Shown piece after piece: positions 50,588 to 58,964 of a stretch of 64,000 bases of DNA. Numbering within the stretch: the stretch's first letter is position 1; each line of letters starts with the position of its first letter. The translations under genes and the position numbers were made by a program. Source of the stretch: Opitutia bacterium (GTDB lineage Bacteria; Verrucomicrobiota; Verrucomicrobiia; Opitutales; Opitutaceae); contig CANJLB010000001.1 in assembly GCA_947475065.1 (NCBI GenBank), forward strand, positions 62,001 to 126,000, given 5' to 3'. The notes under the pieces are model-generated. The model was not told the origin of the DNA. It ran no database searches and saw only the letters and a program-made list of their open reading frames with translations.

Positions 50588-50917
50588 GGGGCCGACGTAC
50601 GATACCAACATCTATAGATTTCTAGATTTTTCCTGTCTCCGGCCGCCAATGCAGGTAAAACGGTATCTGAAACACCGTAGAAAACGGCCTAACTTACGGG
50701 CCTGCATAATTTTGCAATCCGAAGCCGGCACAGGCCGGTTAAACTTCTGTGTGGGAACGTGCTGAAGCTTGACCGACCCATGCATTTCCCTGGTTATAAA
50801 ATGTTATATCTAATTATCTGTCTTAATTATATGAATTTGTGATTCATTTTATGATTGATCCGCGACACGGATGGGACGCGACTGCTGCTTTAGTCCAAAA
50901 TTTAACAGACATTGGTG
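50588..50917. other. AT-rich gene-free island with possible folded RNA element
   Basis: 330 bases without a credible gene. The right part (~50790-50860) is strikingly AT-rich (ggttataaaatgttatatct) in an otherwise GC-rich window. At 50649-50707, atgcagg and cctgcat could close a 59-nt structure enclosing acggt/accgt and ccgta/tacgg pairings that compete with each other, like alternative hairpins. A weak hairpin with a T-run follows the ABC gene (50610-50632). The composition suggests foreign or very ancient non-coding DNA. Confidence 0.35.
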
Positions 50918-51139
50918 TTACACACTGAAATTTTTGCAGTTCCGGCACCAACGGCCCCGGCCTGCAACCGACCAAATGACCAAATAGGCTCCCGCGAGAG
51001 CCAGCATGATGCCCGGCACCCAAAGCCACCGCCAGCCGAAGGCCAGTGTGCTCAAGAAAATCAGGCCGATACCGGCCGCAAACAGGCGAATCCTGTTCTT
51101 TTGAATCATCTCGCCGCCGCAGGTCGGACATTTCATCAC
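50918..51139 (-). CDS. Small zinc-ribbon membrane protein
   Basis: 73 residues with a split zinc ribbon: 'MMKCPTCGGEMIQKNRIRLF' at the N-terminus and 'GRGRWCRNCKNFSV' at the C-terminus provide two CxxC pairs. Between them are two hydrophobic helices ('AAGIGLIFLSTLAFGWRWLW', 'VPGIMLALAGAYLVIWSVAG'). The architecture is common in small proteins of unknown role. Base composition is closer to the AT-rich gap downstream than to typical genes here. Either Met codon could start. Confidence 0.65.
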   Translation of the reverse strand: MMKCPTCGGEMIQKNRIRLFAAGIGLIFLSTLAFGWRWLWVPGIMLALAGAYLVIWSVAGRGRWCRNCKNFSV

Positions 51140-51216
51140 CCGCAGGCAAAAGATTCAACCGAGTTGGAACAAGTTCAAAAACTTTCCGGCACAACCGTCA
51201 TGAACGCTCCAGCACG

Positions 51217-52152
51217 TCAGGGTTTGACCCGCTGCACGCCGTCGGCGGGCGGCGACAGGGCTTCGGCCAGCCGCGCGGGCTCGAACAATGCGGGCGAAAG
51301 TTCCAATCCCAACGCCGCACCTGTCACGACGAACTGGGTCTTGTTTCGCGTCGCCTCGTCGCGCACATCCACCACCTTCACGATCCGTTGCTCGTCGGTC
51401 CTTTTGCCGCCGGACGGAACTGTCACCGTGGTGAGATCGCGCACCTCCATGGATTTTATCGGCTCCCCAGTACCGCCGAACTGCACGGTCTTCACCAGCA
51501 CGTTGTATGGCCCGTCAAGCCAGACCCGCACACCGGACAGCTCCGGCCGAAGCGCGCGAATGGCGGCGGGGGGGCGCAGCAGAAAGACATTAGCGACACG
51601 GTTGCCGAGCACCGGCGCAACCCCTTCGTAAGCAAAGTCCGGCCAGTACAGGAAAGGCATCTGCAAGTCGAAAGCTGTGAGATCCGTCCCGGCGAGCGGC
51701 CGAAATAGCGCCGCCACACCCAGCTCCGACCCGCTGCCAGGCTGATTATTTGCCTCTGCCGGCCAGCTCCATACCTTGCTCTCGGCACCGACCTGCAAGA
51801 GCAGCCGCCGTTCGGTGTCCTTCATACCGGGCTGGAGCACAATCCGCGTCATGGGGCCACGGCCCCACATCCGGCCCGGCACGGTGCGCTCATCACCCCG
51901 GCGTGGCAGAACGCGCAGCTCAAACTCCAAGTAATACGCGCCGCCCAACCCCCAGCCGTTCTGGCGAAACGCGTCCAAAAGCTTCCGTCCGTGCTCCTGA
52001 TCGGGCTTGCCCTGCAAATAGGCGGTAGGGTCGTCACCGGGCCTGCGGGCTTGGGCGCCGGCCTCGCCGGCTGCCGCCAGCAGCAAAAGCGCAAGGCAGG
52101 CGAAAACCGCCTGCCTTGAAAAAAAACTCGGATTGGCGACGCGCAGGCGCAC
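51217..52152 (-). CDS. Outer-membrane lipoprotein-sorting-like protein (LolA-fold)
   Basis: 311 residues from GTG 52152 with a clear signal peptide ('RQAVFACLALLLLAAAGEAG' then AQA). The mature part, about 280 residues, has the character of the 'outer membrane lipoprotein-sorting protein' family: 'MWGRGPMTRIVLQPGMKDTE', 'FDLQMPFLYWPDFAYEGVAP', 'VWLDGPYNVLVKTVQFGGTG' and 'PIKSMEVRDL'. The fold is an incomplete beta barrel that binds lipids or acyl chains in the periplasm. It follows secG by three bases on the same strand, so both are probably cotranscribed. Confidence 0.7.
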   Translation of the reverse strand: MRLRVANPSFFSRQAVFACLALLLLAAAGEAGAQARRPGDDPTAYLQGKPDQEHGRKLLDAFRQNGWGLGGAYYLEFELRVLPRRGDERTVPGRMWGRGPMTRIVLQPGMKDTERRLLLQVGAESKVWSWPAEANNQPGSGSELGVAALFRPLAGTDLTAFDLQMPFLYWPDFAYEGVAPVLGNRVANVFLLRPPAAIRALRPELSGVRVWLDGPYNVLVKTVQFGGTGEPIKSMEVRDLTTVTVPSGGKRTDEQRIVKVVDVRDEATRNKTQFVVTGAALGLELSPALFEPARLAEALSPPADGVQRVKP

Positions 52153-52155
52153 GGC

Positions 52156-52635
52156 TCAGGGCGTGGCAGGTTTGGGCGCTTCGGCCGGCGGGGGCGCGGC
52201 GGGAGCAGTCGTGGCCGGAACTGTGCCGGTCGCGGCCGGTCCGGGCACAGTCTGGGCTCCGGCAGCAGCGGGAGCCGGGGCCACGGCGGGACTGGAGCCG
52301 GCCGGCGGCAGGGACAACGGGCTCGGCGTGAGGGGCACGGTGGCCGGCACAGACATTTTTGGCGGCAAAATGTCGCTGTCGAAGGCGGGGTTTTTGTGCT
52401 GATAAATGCGGCCGAGATAGAGCACAAAAGAGAGCACAAAGAACACGATGGCCGCGTTGATCGTGAACTTGGAGAGCACGTTGCCCGTCTCATGGCCAAA
52501 GGCCGACTCGGTCGCGCCGCCGCCAAGGGCTGCGCCCATGCCCCCGTCCTTGGTCTTTTGCATGAGCACGACAAGGACCAAGGACACCGAGGTCAGGATG
52601 AGCACGAGGTTTAGCAGGCCAAGGAGGAATGACAT
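52156..52635 (-). CDS. secG: Preprotein translocase subunit SecG with extended C-terminus
   Basis: 159 residues from ATG 52635. Residues 1-80 are standard SecG: first helix '[20 protein letters not shown]', the cytoplasmic loop '[20 protein letters not shown]', '[14 protein letters not shown]' and second helix '[20 protein letters not shown]'. Residues ~85-159 are a Pro/Ala/Thr-rich tail not found in ordinary SecG (70-110 residues). SecG assists SecYE in protein export across the cytoplasmic membrane. The tail would lie on the periplasmic or cytoplasmic face depending on topology; its role is unknown. Confidence 0.9.
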   Translation of the reverse strand: MSFLLGLLNLVLILTSVSLVLVVLMQKTKDGGMGAALGGGATESAFGHETGNVLSKFTINAAIVFFVLSFVLYLGRIYQHKNPAFDSDILPPKMSVPATVPLTPSPLSLPPAGSSPAVAPAPAAAGAQTVPGPAATGTVPATTAPAAPPPAEAPKPATP

Positions 52636-52921
52636 GGGAAAGGGCTCAATAGATAGGCCGGGGCCGGGCTTGTCAATGCGTGCGTTGAGGGGGTAGTGTC
52701 CGCCGCTCGGGCGGCGGACGAAGCCCATCGAAATTCGCAGCTTTCCGTCTGTGACCGCACTGCCGGGCAATGCTTTCACCGTTTCCAACGGACAGGAAAA
52801 CGGGGGCAAATTCACCGGCATGTCCTTCCCGTTCACGCCCAAACCCGCCGGCGCAAAATTATCCGGCAACGCCTGCCCGGCACCATCACCGCCACCGGCG
52901 GCCGTTCGCCCATGACACGGC
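52636..52921. other. Gap between trxA and secG with a GC-rich hairpin
   Basis: 286 bases with no convincing gene on either strand. A perfect 9-bp hairpin gtccgccgc-tcgg-gcggcggac lies at 52698-52719 without a T-run, more like a REP element than a terminator. The plus strand holds an open but start-less frame ('[20 protein letters not shown]') that may be a gene remnant; no family recognised. Confidence 0.4.
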
Positions 52922-53251
52922 TTACAGCCGCGCCATCAGCTTGTCCTTGATCACCGCCTTCGGCATCATGCCAACCAGCGTGTCCACGACAGCGCCGTTT
53001 TTGAACAGCAGCATGGTCGGGATGGCGCGCACGCCGTATTCGGCGGCGAGGGCGTCGTTGCCGGGCGCGTCAATGTCGAGCTTGGCGATGGCGACCTTGC
53101 CGGTCAGCTCCGTCGCAAGCTCCTCAAGAAGGGGCGCGATGGCCTTGCACGGGCCGCACCACGGCGCCCAGAAATCCACCAACGTGGGCGTGCCCGCGGC
53201 GATGGCGGTCTTGAAGGAAGTGGCGTCAAGGTTGGAGATGTTGGCAGACAT
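52922..53251 (-). CDS. trxA: Thioredoxin
   Basis: 109 residues, the canonical size. Active site '[20 protein letters not shown]' (WCGPC); '[20 protein letters not shown]' and '[20 protein letters not shown]' (cis-Pro in IPTM); C-terminal '[14 protein letters not shown]'. It reduces protein disulfides in the cytoplasm, supplied by thioredoxin reductase (not in this window). Confidence 0.97.
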   Translation of the reverse strand: MSANISNLDATSFKTAIAAGTPTLVDFWAPWCGPCKAIAPLLEELATELTGKVAIAKLDIDAPGNDALAAEYGVRAIPTMLLFKNGAVVDTLVGMMPKAVIKDKLMARL

Positions 53252-53304
53252 AATGGATTGAAGGGAAAGTGAACGAGATGAAAAAGCAACTGTGACGATA
53301 CATG

Positions 53305-53583
53305 CTAAACGATGACAATTTGGCTGACAGCCAAAGCGCCCATGCCCAGCCAGATCAATCCACGATAAATATACCTCAGGTCACCCTTGGTGGGTTTCTC
53401 GGGTTGTTGTAGACAAATCGTGAGCACCATAAGCCAGAAAATAATGCTGATGAAAAGCACAAATACCATAACGGGGCCTCCACTGATCGCGATCGAAGGC
53501 AGACTAAAAAGTATGAGCTGGATCAACATCGCCGTCCGGCAAGGGCGGTTGCAGTCATCGGAAAGGCTGTTTTTCAGTTTCAT
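53305..53583 (-). CDS. Hypothetical small membrane protein
   Basis: 92 residues (or 74 from the internal Met). Two or three hydrophobic stretches: 'MLIQLILFSLPSIAISGGPV', 'MVFVLFISIIFWLMVLTICL' and 'GLIWLGMGALAVSQIVIV', with a basic loop 'PTKGDLRYIYRG'. Lower GC than its neighbours. I recognise no family. The hydrophobic periodicity and clean frame support a real gene. Confidence 0.5.
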   Translation of the reverse strand: MKLKNSLSDDCNRPCRTAMLIQLILFSLPSIAISGGPVMVFVLFISIIFWLMVLTICLQQPEKPTKGDLRYIYRGLIWLGMGALAVSQIVIV

Positions 53584-53602
53584 TGAAGACCACAGACCAC
53601 GC

Positions 53603-53887
53603 TCACTGCGGCGTGGACTTGTGCAGAATCTCCACCAGCTCCTTGGGCTCGACGGTTTCGAGGCGCTTGTGCCGGCGCTTCAGCTCCTCAAAGGTCTTGA
53701 CGACGGTCTCCGTCATGCGACCGTGGGTCTCCTCGGAGCCGCCCACGAGCATGAACTGCTCGCCTGCGGTCATGCGTTTGTGGCCGTCGTCATTGTCAAG
53801 CGCGAGGCCGAGGAGTCCGGCGGTGCCTTTGGTCTTGGCTTTGGCCGGCTTGGCGGTGCGCGCGGGCTTGGAAGGTTTTTTGCTCAC
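53603..53887 (-). CDS. Hypothetical basic protein linked to scpA
   Basis: 94 residues whose start codon overlaps the scpA stop (53884-53887, ATGA), implying translational coupling. The N-terminus is Lys/Pro/Ala-rich ('MSKKPSKPARTAKPAKAKTK'), similar to DNA-binding tails. The rest is helical ('TAGEQFMLVGGSEETHGRMT', 'ETVVKTFEELKRRHKRL'). The position after scpA suggests a role with chromosome condensation, but this is only context; ScpB is not present here. Confidence 0.6.
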   Translation of the reverse strand: MSKKPSKPARTAKPAKAKTKGTAGLLGLALDNDDGHKRMTAGEQFMLVGGSEETHGRMTETVVKTFEELKRRHKRLETVEPKELVEILHKSTPQ

Positions 53888-54669
53888 ACCGTCACCGTGC
53901 CTGCTTCGGCGGGCGTTTCAAGCGGGTTTTCATCCGGCGGTGCGTCCTCACGTGCCGCGCACTCGATGTCAGTGAACGCCTCGTTCTGCCGCACGCGCAT
54001 CCGGCCGAGGCGGGTGAGCTCCAGCACGGCCAGAAATGTCGCCACCAGCACGCGCAGGTTGAACGGGCCCGTGAACAGCTCGGAAAAGACAAACGTCGGC
54101 CGCGTGCGCGTGAGAGCGAGCAACTCCTCCATCTTGCCGGCCACCGTCACCTGCTCATCCTCGATCTCGCCCACGACGAGCTTCTCGGCTAGGCGGCGGA
54201 GCACCAAGTTGAACGTCGTCCACAGGTCGAGGCGGCCGACCGGCTTGAGCGCACGGTCCGACGACAGCACGGAAACGTGCCGCGCCAGCATGTCACGCTG
54301 GGCAACGGCCAGTTCGTCGAGCCTGGTGGCGGCGTTCTTGAACTTTTTATATTGGATGAGCTGGTTGACGAGCTCCCAGCGGGGGTCAAAGCCGTCGTCG
54401 TCCCCGTTGGGGTCCACCGCCGCTTCGCCGCGCGGCAGGAGCATGCGGCTCTTGATCTCCATGAGCGACGCGGCCATCACGAAAAAATCGCCCGCGACCT
54501 CCAGATCGAGCTGCTGCATGGAGCGGAGCACGGCGATGTATTGCCGGGTGACCGACTCGATGGGGATGTCGTAGATGTCGAGCTCGCTCTTGCGGATGAG
54601 AAAATGCAGCAGGTCGAGCGGCCCCTCAAAGACGGGGAGCTTGATACGGTGGTCGGCGTCGGGCAGCAT
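53884..54669 (-). CDS. scpA: Segregation and condensation protein A
   Basis: 261 residues from ATG 54669. The kleisin subunit bridging SMC heads. The N-terminal 'RIKLPVFEGPLDLLHFLIRK' and 'SELDIYDIPIESVTRQYIAV' is the hallmark, followed by 'FFVMAASLMEIKSRMLLPRG' and the C-terminal winged-helix region 'VLVATFLAVLELTRLGRMRV' plus 'RQNEAFTDIECA'. The partner ScpB is absent from the window. A small basic protein gene overlaps its stop. Confidence 0.93.
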   Translation of the reverse strand: MLPDADHRIKLPVFEGPLDLLHFLIRKSELDIYDIPIESVTRQYIAVLRSMQQLDLEVAGDFFVMAASLMEIKSRMLLPRGEAAVDPNGDDDGFDPRWELVNQLIQYKKFKNAATRLDELAVAQRDMLARHVSVLSSDRALKPVGRLDLWTTFNLVLRRLAEKLVVGEIEDEQVTVAGKMEELLALTRTRPTFVFSELFTGPFNLRVLVATFLAVLELTRLGRMRVRQNEAFTDIECAAREDAPPDENPLETPAEAGTVTV

Positions 54670-54800
54670 GGGGTGAAGATGGTTGGCCGGGCGCGGCGGG
54701 CGAGGCAATTGGCAAATGGCGTTTTTTACCCCAGTTTCGTCCGCCGCCGCGAAAAACCCTGCAACTTTGCACGCGACCTGCTATAGGTCGTCAAACCGCC

Positions 54801-55135
54801 ATGCCTCCCGCCACCGAATTCTCCCCCGCCGCCCCCGCGACCACCGGTTCCACCCCCGTGCCGCCGGGCTTTTTCAAGCCTTACGACACCGGCGGCTTTT
54901 TCGACGAGGTGCTCACCACCAAGGGCCGGGCCTGGCCGCATTACGGCCGGTTTTTGGAAAAATTTTCCGGGCTGAGCCGCGCCGAGTTCGACGCCAAGCG
55001 CCGCGCAGTGGACCTCGCGTTCCTGCGGCAGGGCGTCACCTTCAACGTTTATGGCGACTCGCAGGGCGCGGAGCGCATCTTCCCGTTCGACCTCATGCCG
55101 CGCATCATCCCGGCGCGCGAATGGGAGCATCTGCC
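54801..55135 (+). pseudogene. 5' fragment of a circularly permuted ATP-grasp gene
   Basis: The first ~110 codons match the start of the CP-ATP-grasp (DUF404/407) proteins that accompany transglutaminase-like and alpha-E genes: 'FFKPYDTGGFFDEVLTTKGR', 'FLEKFSGLSRAEFDAKRRAV', 'FLRQGVTFNVYGDSQGAERI' and 'FPFDLMPRIIPAREWEHL'. The next residues expected (a Leu-rich 'RGL-QR-AL' helix) are missing. Homology stops abruptly ~20 bases before the transglutaminase-like start. The frame continues by chance through the next gene. Family proteins have about 450-500 residues, so this is a truncated remnant. Confidence 0.7.
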
Positions 55136-55156
55136 TTCTGCTAAACAACTCCATTC

Positions 55157-55786
55157 ATGGCCATCCACGTCGCGCTGCACCACAAGACCGCCTACCGGTA
55201 TGACCGCGCGGTCACACTTGGGCCGCAGGTCATCCGGCTGCGTCCCGCGCCCCACTGCCGCACCCCCATCCTCAGCTACTCGCTCACCCTCACGCCCGAG
55301 GACGGCAATTTCGTCAACTGGCAGCAGGACGCCTTCAGCAATCACCTGGCCCGCGTCGTCTATCCCGATAAAGTCCGCGAGTTCGCCGTCACCGTGGATC
55401 TGGTCGCAGAGATCGCCGTTTACAATCCTTTCGATTTCTTCCTCGAGCCACACGCGGAAAAATTTCCCTTCGCCTACGACCGGGCCCAAGCCGCCGAGCT
55501 TTCACTCTACCGCCGCAAACGCCCCCGCAAGCCCAGGTTTGCCGCCTTTGTCGAATCGCTCGACCTCACGCCGGTGCGCACGATTGATTTCCTGGTCGCG
55601 CTTAACTCACGCGTCAACGGCCTGGTCAAATACGTCATCCGCCTCGAGCCTGGCGTGCAGACACCCGAGCAGACGCTCACCTCGAACCTTATCCGAGTTA
55701 CCACTCGTCGGCTTTGTTCGTTGATGTCTTCGCTGGAGAGTCCCAGCAAGTCGTTTCTGCCAGTGATTATGCTGGGTTTAGTTTAG
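55157..55786 (+). pseudogene. Transglutaminase-like protein, 3'-truncated (no catalytic Cys)
   Basis: ATG 55157 opens 'AIHVALHHKTAYRYDRAVTL' and 'GPQVIRLRPAPHCRTPILSY', a classic bacterial transglutaminase N-domain, continuing to 'IDFLVALNSRVNGLVKYVIR' and 'LEPGVQTPEQTLTSN'. In intact relatives this is followed at once by 'GSCRDSSWLL' with the catalytic Cys. Here it switches to unrelated sequence ('LIRVTTRRLCSLMSSLESPS') near 55683 and stops at 55786. About 175 homologous residues remain. Together with the adjoining ATP-grasp stub it marks a collapsed cluster. It could still make a stable N-domain, but not an enzyme. Confidence 0.72.
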
Positions 55787-57706
55787 GGTGATACTGCGGC
55801 CGGCCAAAATGGGGCTGGTTTGAATTCTTAATGTCGGTGCCAGACTGCCATCAGCCGTCAGTTGCTCCGCTTGCCCGAATTGCAACGAGCTGAGCCGGCG
55901 GTAGAGGCCGTCCGGCTTGGCCGACAGCTCGGCGTGGTTGCCCAGCTCCACCACCCGGCCGGCCTCCAGCACGGCGATGCGGTCGGCTGTGCGAATCGTG
56001 GCGAGCCGGTGCGCGACGATGAAGGTGGTGCGGCCCGCCATCAGACGCTCAAGCGCGATCTGCACGAGCCGCTCGCTTTCACTGTCGAGGGAGCTTGTCG
56101 CCTCGTCGAGGATGAGAATGGCGGGATCTTTGAGGATGGCGCGCGCGATGGCGATGCGCTGCCGCTGGCCGCCGGAAAGCTGAATGCCCCGGTCGCCGAC
56201 GAGCGTGGCATAGCCCTCGGGGAAACTGGAGATGAACTCATCCGCGTTGGCGAGGCGGGCGGCCACACGGATGGCAGCGTCATCTGCGCCGGGTCGGCCA
56301 TAGACGATGTTATCAGCGATCGTGCCCCCAAAGAGCAGCACGTCCTGCGGCACAATCGCCATCTGGCCGCGCAGCCAGTGGAGTGGATAGTCGCGGGCGT
56401 CGCACCCGTCGAGCAGCAGGCGGCCACTGTCCGGCTCATAGAAGCGCAGCAGCAGGGCGGTGAGTGTGGACTTGCCCGCGCCGCTCGGGCCGACCAGGGC
56501 GATGCGTTCGCCGGCCCGCGCCGCGAGCGTGATGCCATGCAGCACGGTGACATCGGGCCGCGAGGGATAACGGAAATTCACCGCCTCAAACGCCACCTCG
56601 CCGCGCAAACGGGCGGGCGGCGGCCCGGCCGCCGCGTCCGGCGCCTCAGGCGTAATCTCCGTCGGCTCGCGCAGGAGCTCGCGCACCCGCTGGGTCGCAC
56701 CCACCGTTTTCTGCAGCTGGCTGAACAGTTCCGCCGCCTGCCCCATCGCACCCGCCACGAAGGTGGTGTAGAGCACGAAGCGGGTGAGCTGCCCCGGGCT
56801 GATGCCGCCGCTCTGGAGCAGTCCGGCACCAAACCAGAGCACGATCACGATGCCACCAAAGAGAGCGACGATGAAAAAGGCCACAAACACCGCGCGCCAG
56901 CGGGCGGCGCTGAGCGCAGCGGCGAGCACGCGGGCGTTGGCGCGGCCGTAGCGGCCGAGTTCGAAGGCCTCGTTGGCGAAGGCCTTCACGCTGGCGATGG
57001 CCTGCAACGTTTCCTCCACGATGGTGTTCGTCGCCGCCAGCTGGTCCTGCGTCTCGCGCGCGAAACCCCGCAGCCTCCGCCCGAAAAAGACCGCGGCCGC
57101 GATGAGCAGGGGCAGCGTGCCCAGCATCACCGCCGTCAGCCGGCCCGAGGTGAGCGCGATCATGGTGATGCCGCCGAACAGGAAGACCGTCTGCCGGCAG
57201 ATCTGCGGCAGCGCGTCAATCAACGCGCCCTCAATCTGGGCGACGTCGGTCGAGATGCGGCTGGTGAGCTCGCCGACCCGCCGCTGCGCGAAAAACGCCA
57301 TCGGCAGCGAGATAAGCCGGCCGTAGCAGTCGCGGCGCAGGTCGGCCAGCGCACTCTGACCAAGGCGGTTGAAGGAAAGGGCGCTGTTGAACGAGGCGAG
57401 CGCCTGCATCGTGACTGATGCCGCGAGCAGGAGCGCAACCTGGTTGAGGCTGAGGGCGCCGAGCAACGGCACGTTGCCGCCACCGGGATGCAACGCCGAA
57501 TCAATGAGCGTGCCCGCAAGGAGTGGAAACGCCAGCCCGAGGGTGGCACTGATAAACAGCGTGGTGAGCCCGGAAAAAAATCGTGCCCGGTAGGGGCGGA
57601 CGTAGCGGGCCAGCGCAAAGGTCTGGCGCAGGCTTTCACGGTTGAGCGCCGCCTTGGGGAGGCGGTCTTGGGCGATGTCGGCCTGGGCCGGAGAAGAGCG
57701 TGCCAT
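55778..57706 (-). CDS. ABC exporter, fused membrane and ATPase domains (MsbA/LmrA type)
   Basis: 642 residues. Six hydrophobic segments in residues ~40-340 ('FFSGLTTLFISATLGLAFPL', 'FFAQRRVGELTSRISTDVAQ', 'TNTIVEETLQAIASVKAFAN'). The ATPase has Walker A 'IALVGPSGAGKSTLTALLLR', Q-loop 'QMAIVPQDVLLFGGTIADNI', signature '[20 protein letters not shown]', Walker B 'AILILDEATSSLDSESERLV' and H-loop 'TFIVAHRLATIRTADR'. It works as a dimer exporting lipids, drugs or peptides. Its 3' end overlaps the truncated transglutaminase frame by nine bases, so the deletion endpoint came very close to this gene. Confidence 0.92.
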   Translation of the reverse strand: MARSSPAQADIAQDRLPKAALNRESLRQTFALARYVRPYRARFFSGLTTLFISATLGLAFPLLAGTLIDSALHPGGGNVPLLGALSLNQVALLLAASVTMQALASFNSALSFNRLGQSALADLRRDCYGRLISLPMAFFAQRRVGELTSRISTDVAQIEGALIDALPQICRQTVFLFGGITMIALTSGRLTAVMLGTLPLLIAAAVFFGRRLRGFARETQDQLAATNTIVEETLQAIASVKAFANEAFELGRYGRANARVLAAALSAARWRAVFVAFFIVALFGGIVIVLWFGAGLLQSGGISPGQLTRFVLYTTFVAGAMGQAAELFSQLQKTVGATQRVRELLREPTEITPEAPDAAAGPPPARLRGEVAFEAVNFRYPSRPDVTVLHGITLAARAGERIALVGPSGAGKSTLTALLLRFYEPDSGRLLLDGCDARDYPLHWLRGQMAIVPQDVLLFGGTIADNIVYGRPGADDAAIRVAARLANADEFISSFPEGYATLVGDRGIQLSGGQRQRIAIARAILKDPAILILDEATSSLDSESERLVQIALERLMAGRTTFIVAHRLATIRTADRIAVLEAGRVVELGNHAELSAKPDGLYRRLSSLQFGQAEQLTADGSLAPTLRIQTSPILAGRSITLN

Positions 57707-57800
57707 TCCGCGCAGCTTCAGGATTCGACGCGAAATGGCGAGCCTCCGGGTTCAACGCCAATTCGCTTGACGGCCTGCCTGGTGTTTCAAGGCTGGCCGG

Positions 57801-58526
57801 GTGAGCCCCAACCATCAGGAAATGCTTGATCAGGCCGTCAACGCCTTGCGACGCGAGTTGGGTGAAAACCTGTATTGTTGCTGCGTCTATGGCAGCGCCG
57901 TCAGGGGCAACTCCATCGAGGGTGTGTCTGATATCAACCTGCTCCTGCTCCTGAACCAGTCTACGCCAGCGGCCCATCAGGGCGTCGCCCGTGCCATCGG
58001 CAGCCGGCCGCAGATTGATCCCTTTGTGCTGGCCCGGGGCGGATTCGAGCGCAGCGCCCGCGCGTTCGCCACCAAGTTCGCGAGCATCAAGCGCAACTAT
58101 CGGGTGCTCTTTGGAACCGACCCGCTGGCCGGGCTGAACGTGGACGACGATCTGGAGAAGTTTTTATGCGAACAGGCGTTGCGCAACCTGCGCCTGCGAC
58201 TGGTTTATTCATTTGTCACCCGCCAGCACAACCAAGCCTACGACAAGTTTCTGGTGCGCAATGCCACGGGAATTTTCGTGCAGATCTCGGAAGCGCTGCG
58301 GCTGAACGGCATCGCCCTGCCCGCCACGTTCGAGACGCGCATCCCAATCCTGGAGCACGAATATAAAATCAGCGGGCAGGTGCTGCGCGACTTGCTGGCC
58401 TTGAAAAAATCACCCCGCAAATTTTCGGATGACGAAGCCGTGGCATGGCATGGGCACTTATTTCCGGTGGTGGATACCGTGTTGGCCTGGATTGAAAGCA
58501 AATGGCCGGCAATCCCGCTGAAATAG
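57801..58526 (+). CDS. Nucleotidyltransferase-domain protein
   Basis: 241 residues from GTG 57801. The N-terminal ~100 residues are a minimal pol-beta-type nucleotidyltransferase: 'LYCCCVYGSAVRGNSIEGVS' with GS, then 'DINLLLLLNQ' giving one of the expected D-x-D acidic positions as D-I-N, and 'RPQIDPFVLARGGFERSARA' with a third Asp. The loss of the second Asp of DxD may impair catalysis. The C-terminal half is helical and HEPN-like in size ('ALRNLRLRLVYSFVTRQHNQ') but without the R-x4-6-H motif. Role unknown. Confidence 0.65.
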   Translation: MSPNHQEMLDQAVNALRRELGENLYCCCVYGSAVRGNSIEGVSDINLLLLLNQSTPAAHQGVARAIGSRPQIDPFVLARGGFERSARAFATKFASIKRNYRVLFGTDPLAGLNVDDDLEKFLCEQALRNLRLRLVYSFVTRQHNQAYDKFLVRNATGIFVQISEALRLNGIALPATFETRIPILEHEYKISGQVLRDLLALKKSPRKFSDDEAVAWHGHLFPVVDTVLAWIESKWPAIPLK

Positions 58527-58530
58527 GATC

Positions 58531-58964
58531 ATGATTCCGCTCTTCGCTTCCACTCCGGCACCGGCTGAACACGGCGGGTTGAGTTTTTTGCACACGATGA
58601 GCGGTCCGGATTTTTTGATGCTATATGGCCTCTGGTTCATTGCGACCTTTGGGGCTGTCCTGTTTGCCGTTGGGGCGGATATGACACGCCACTGACCACC
58701 GGCATCGGCCTGGTCGCATATGAACTGCTTGGGGTGATACGAATCATCAGCGGTTCGGCGCACGGAATGCATAAATGGAACATTCTGATCTTCATGATGC
58801 TTTTCGGCGGGATCATTTTTCTGGCCCGCGCGACCTTCAACCGATCCAGCGGCGGCGGCGGTAGCTGGTTTAGCAGCAGCTGCTCAGGCGGTGGCAGCAG
58901 TTGCTCAGGCGGAGGAGGTGGCTGCGGGGGCGGAGGCGGCTGCGGAGGCTGTGGCGGCTCATGA
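58531..58964 (+). pseudogene. Degraded TIGR04222-like membrane protein with Cys/Gly-rich tail
   Basis: An ATG at 58531 opens 'SFLHTMSGPDFLMLYGLWFI', the typical first membrane segment of TIGR04222 proteins. After a frame change near 58680 the other frame gives 'GGYDTPLTTGIGLVAYELLG' and 'VIRIISGSAHGMHKWNILIF', then 'MMLFGGIIFLARATF', the last membrane segment. The large middle portion is missing, so the join lies at about 'GLVAYE|LLGVIR'. The tail is Ser/Gly/Cys-rich ('SWFSSSCSGGGSSCSGG' then repeated C-G-G/G-G-C units to the stop). Such tails mark this family. The stop overlaps the DUF692-like start (ATGA). The short frame from 58734 could still make a 76-residue protein. Confidence 0.6.

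Noticed and set aside
50588-50917. tRNA or known riboswitch in the AT-rich island
   Set aside because: No cloverleaf, anticodon arm or recognisable aptamer core could be drawn; only weak alternative hairpins are present.
55135-55724. Continuation of the ATP-grasp frame to 55724 as part of the protein
   Set aside because: From ~55135 it runs out of frame over the transglutaminase-like gene, giving Arg/Pro/Ser-rich sequence unlike the family.
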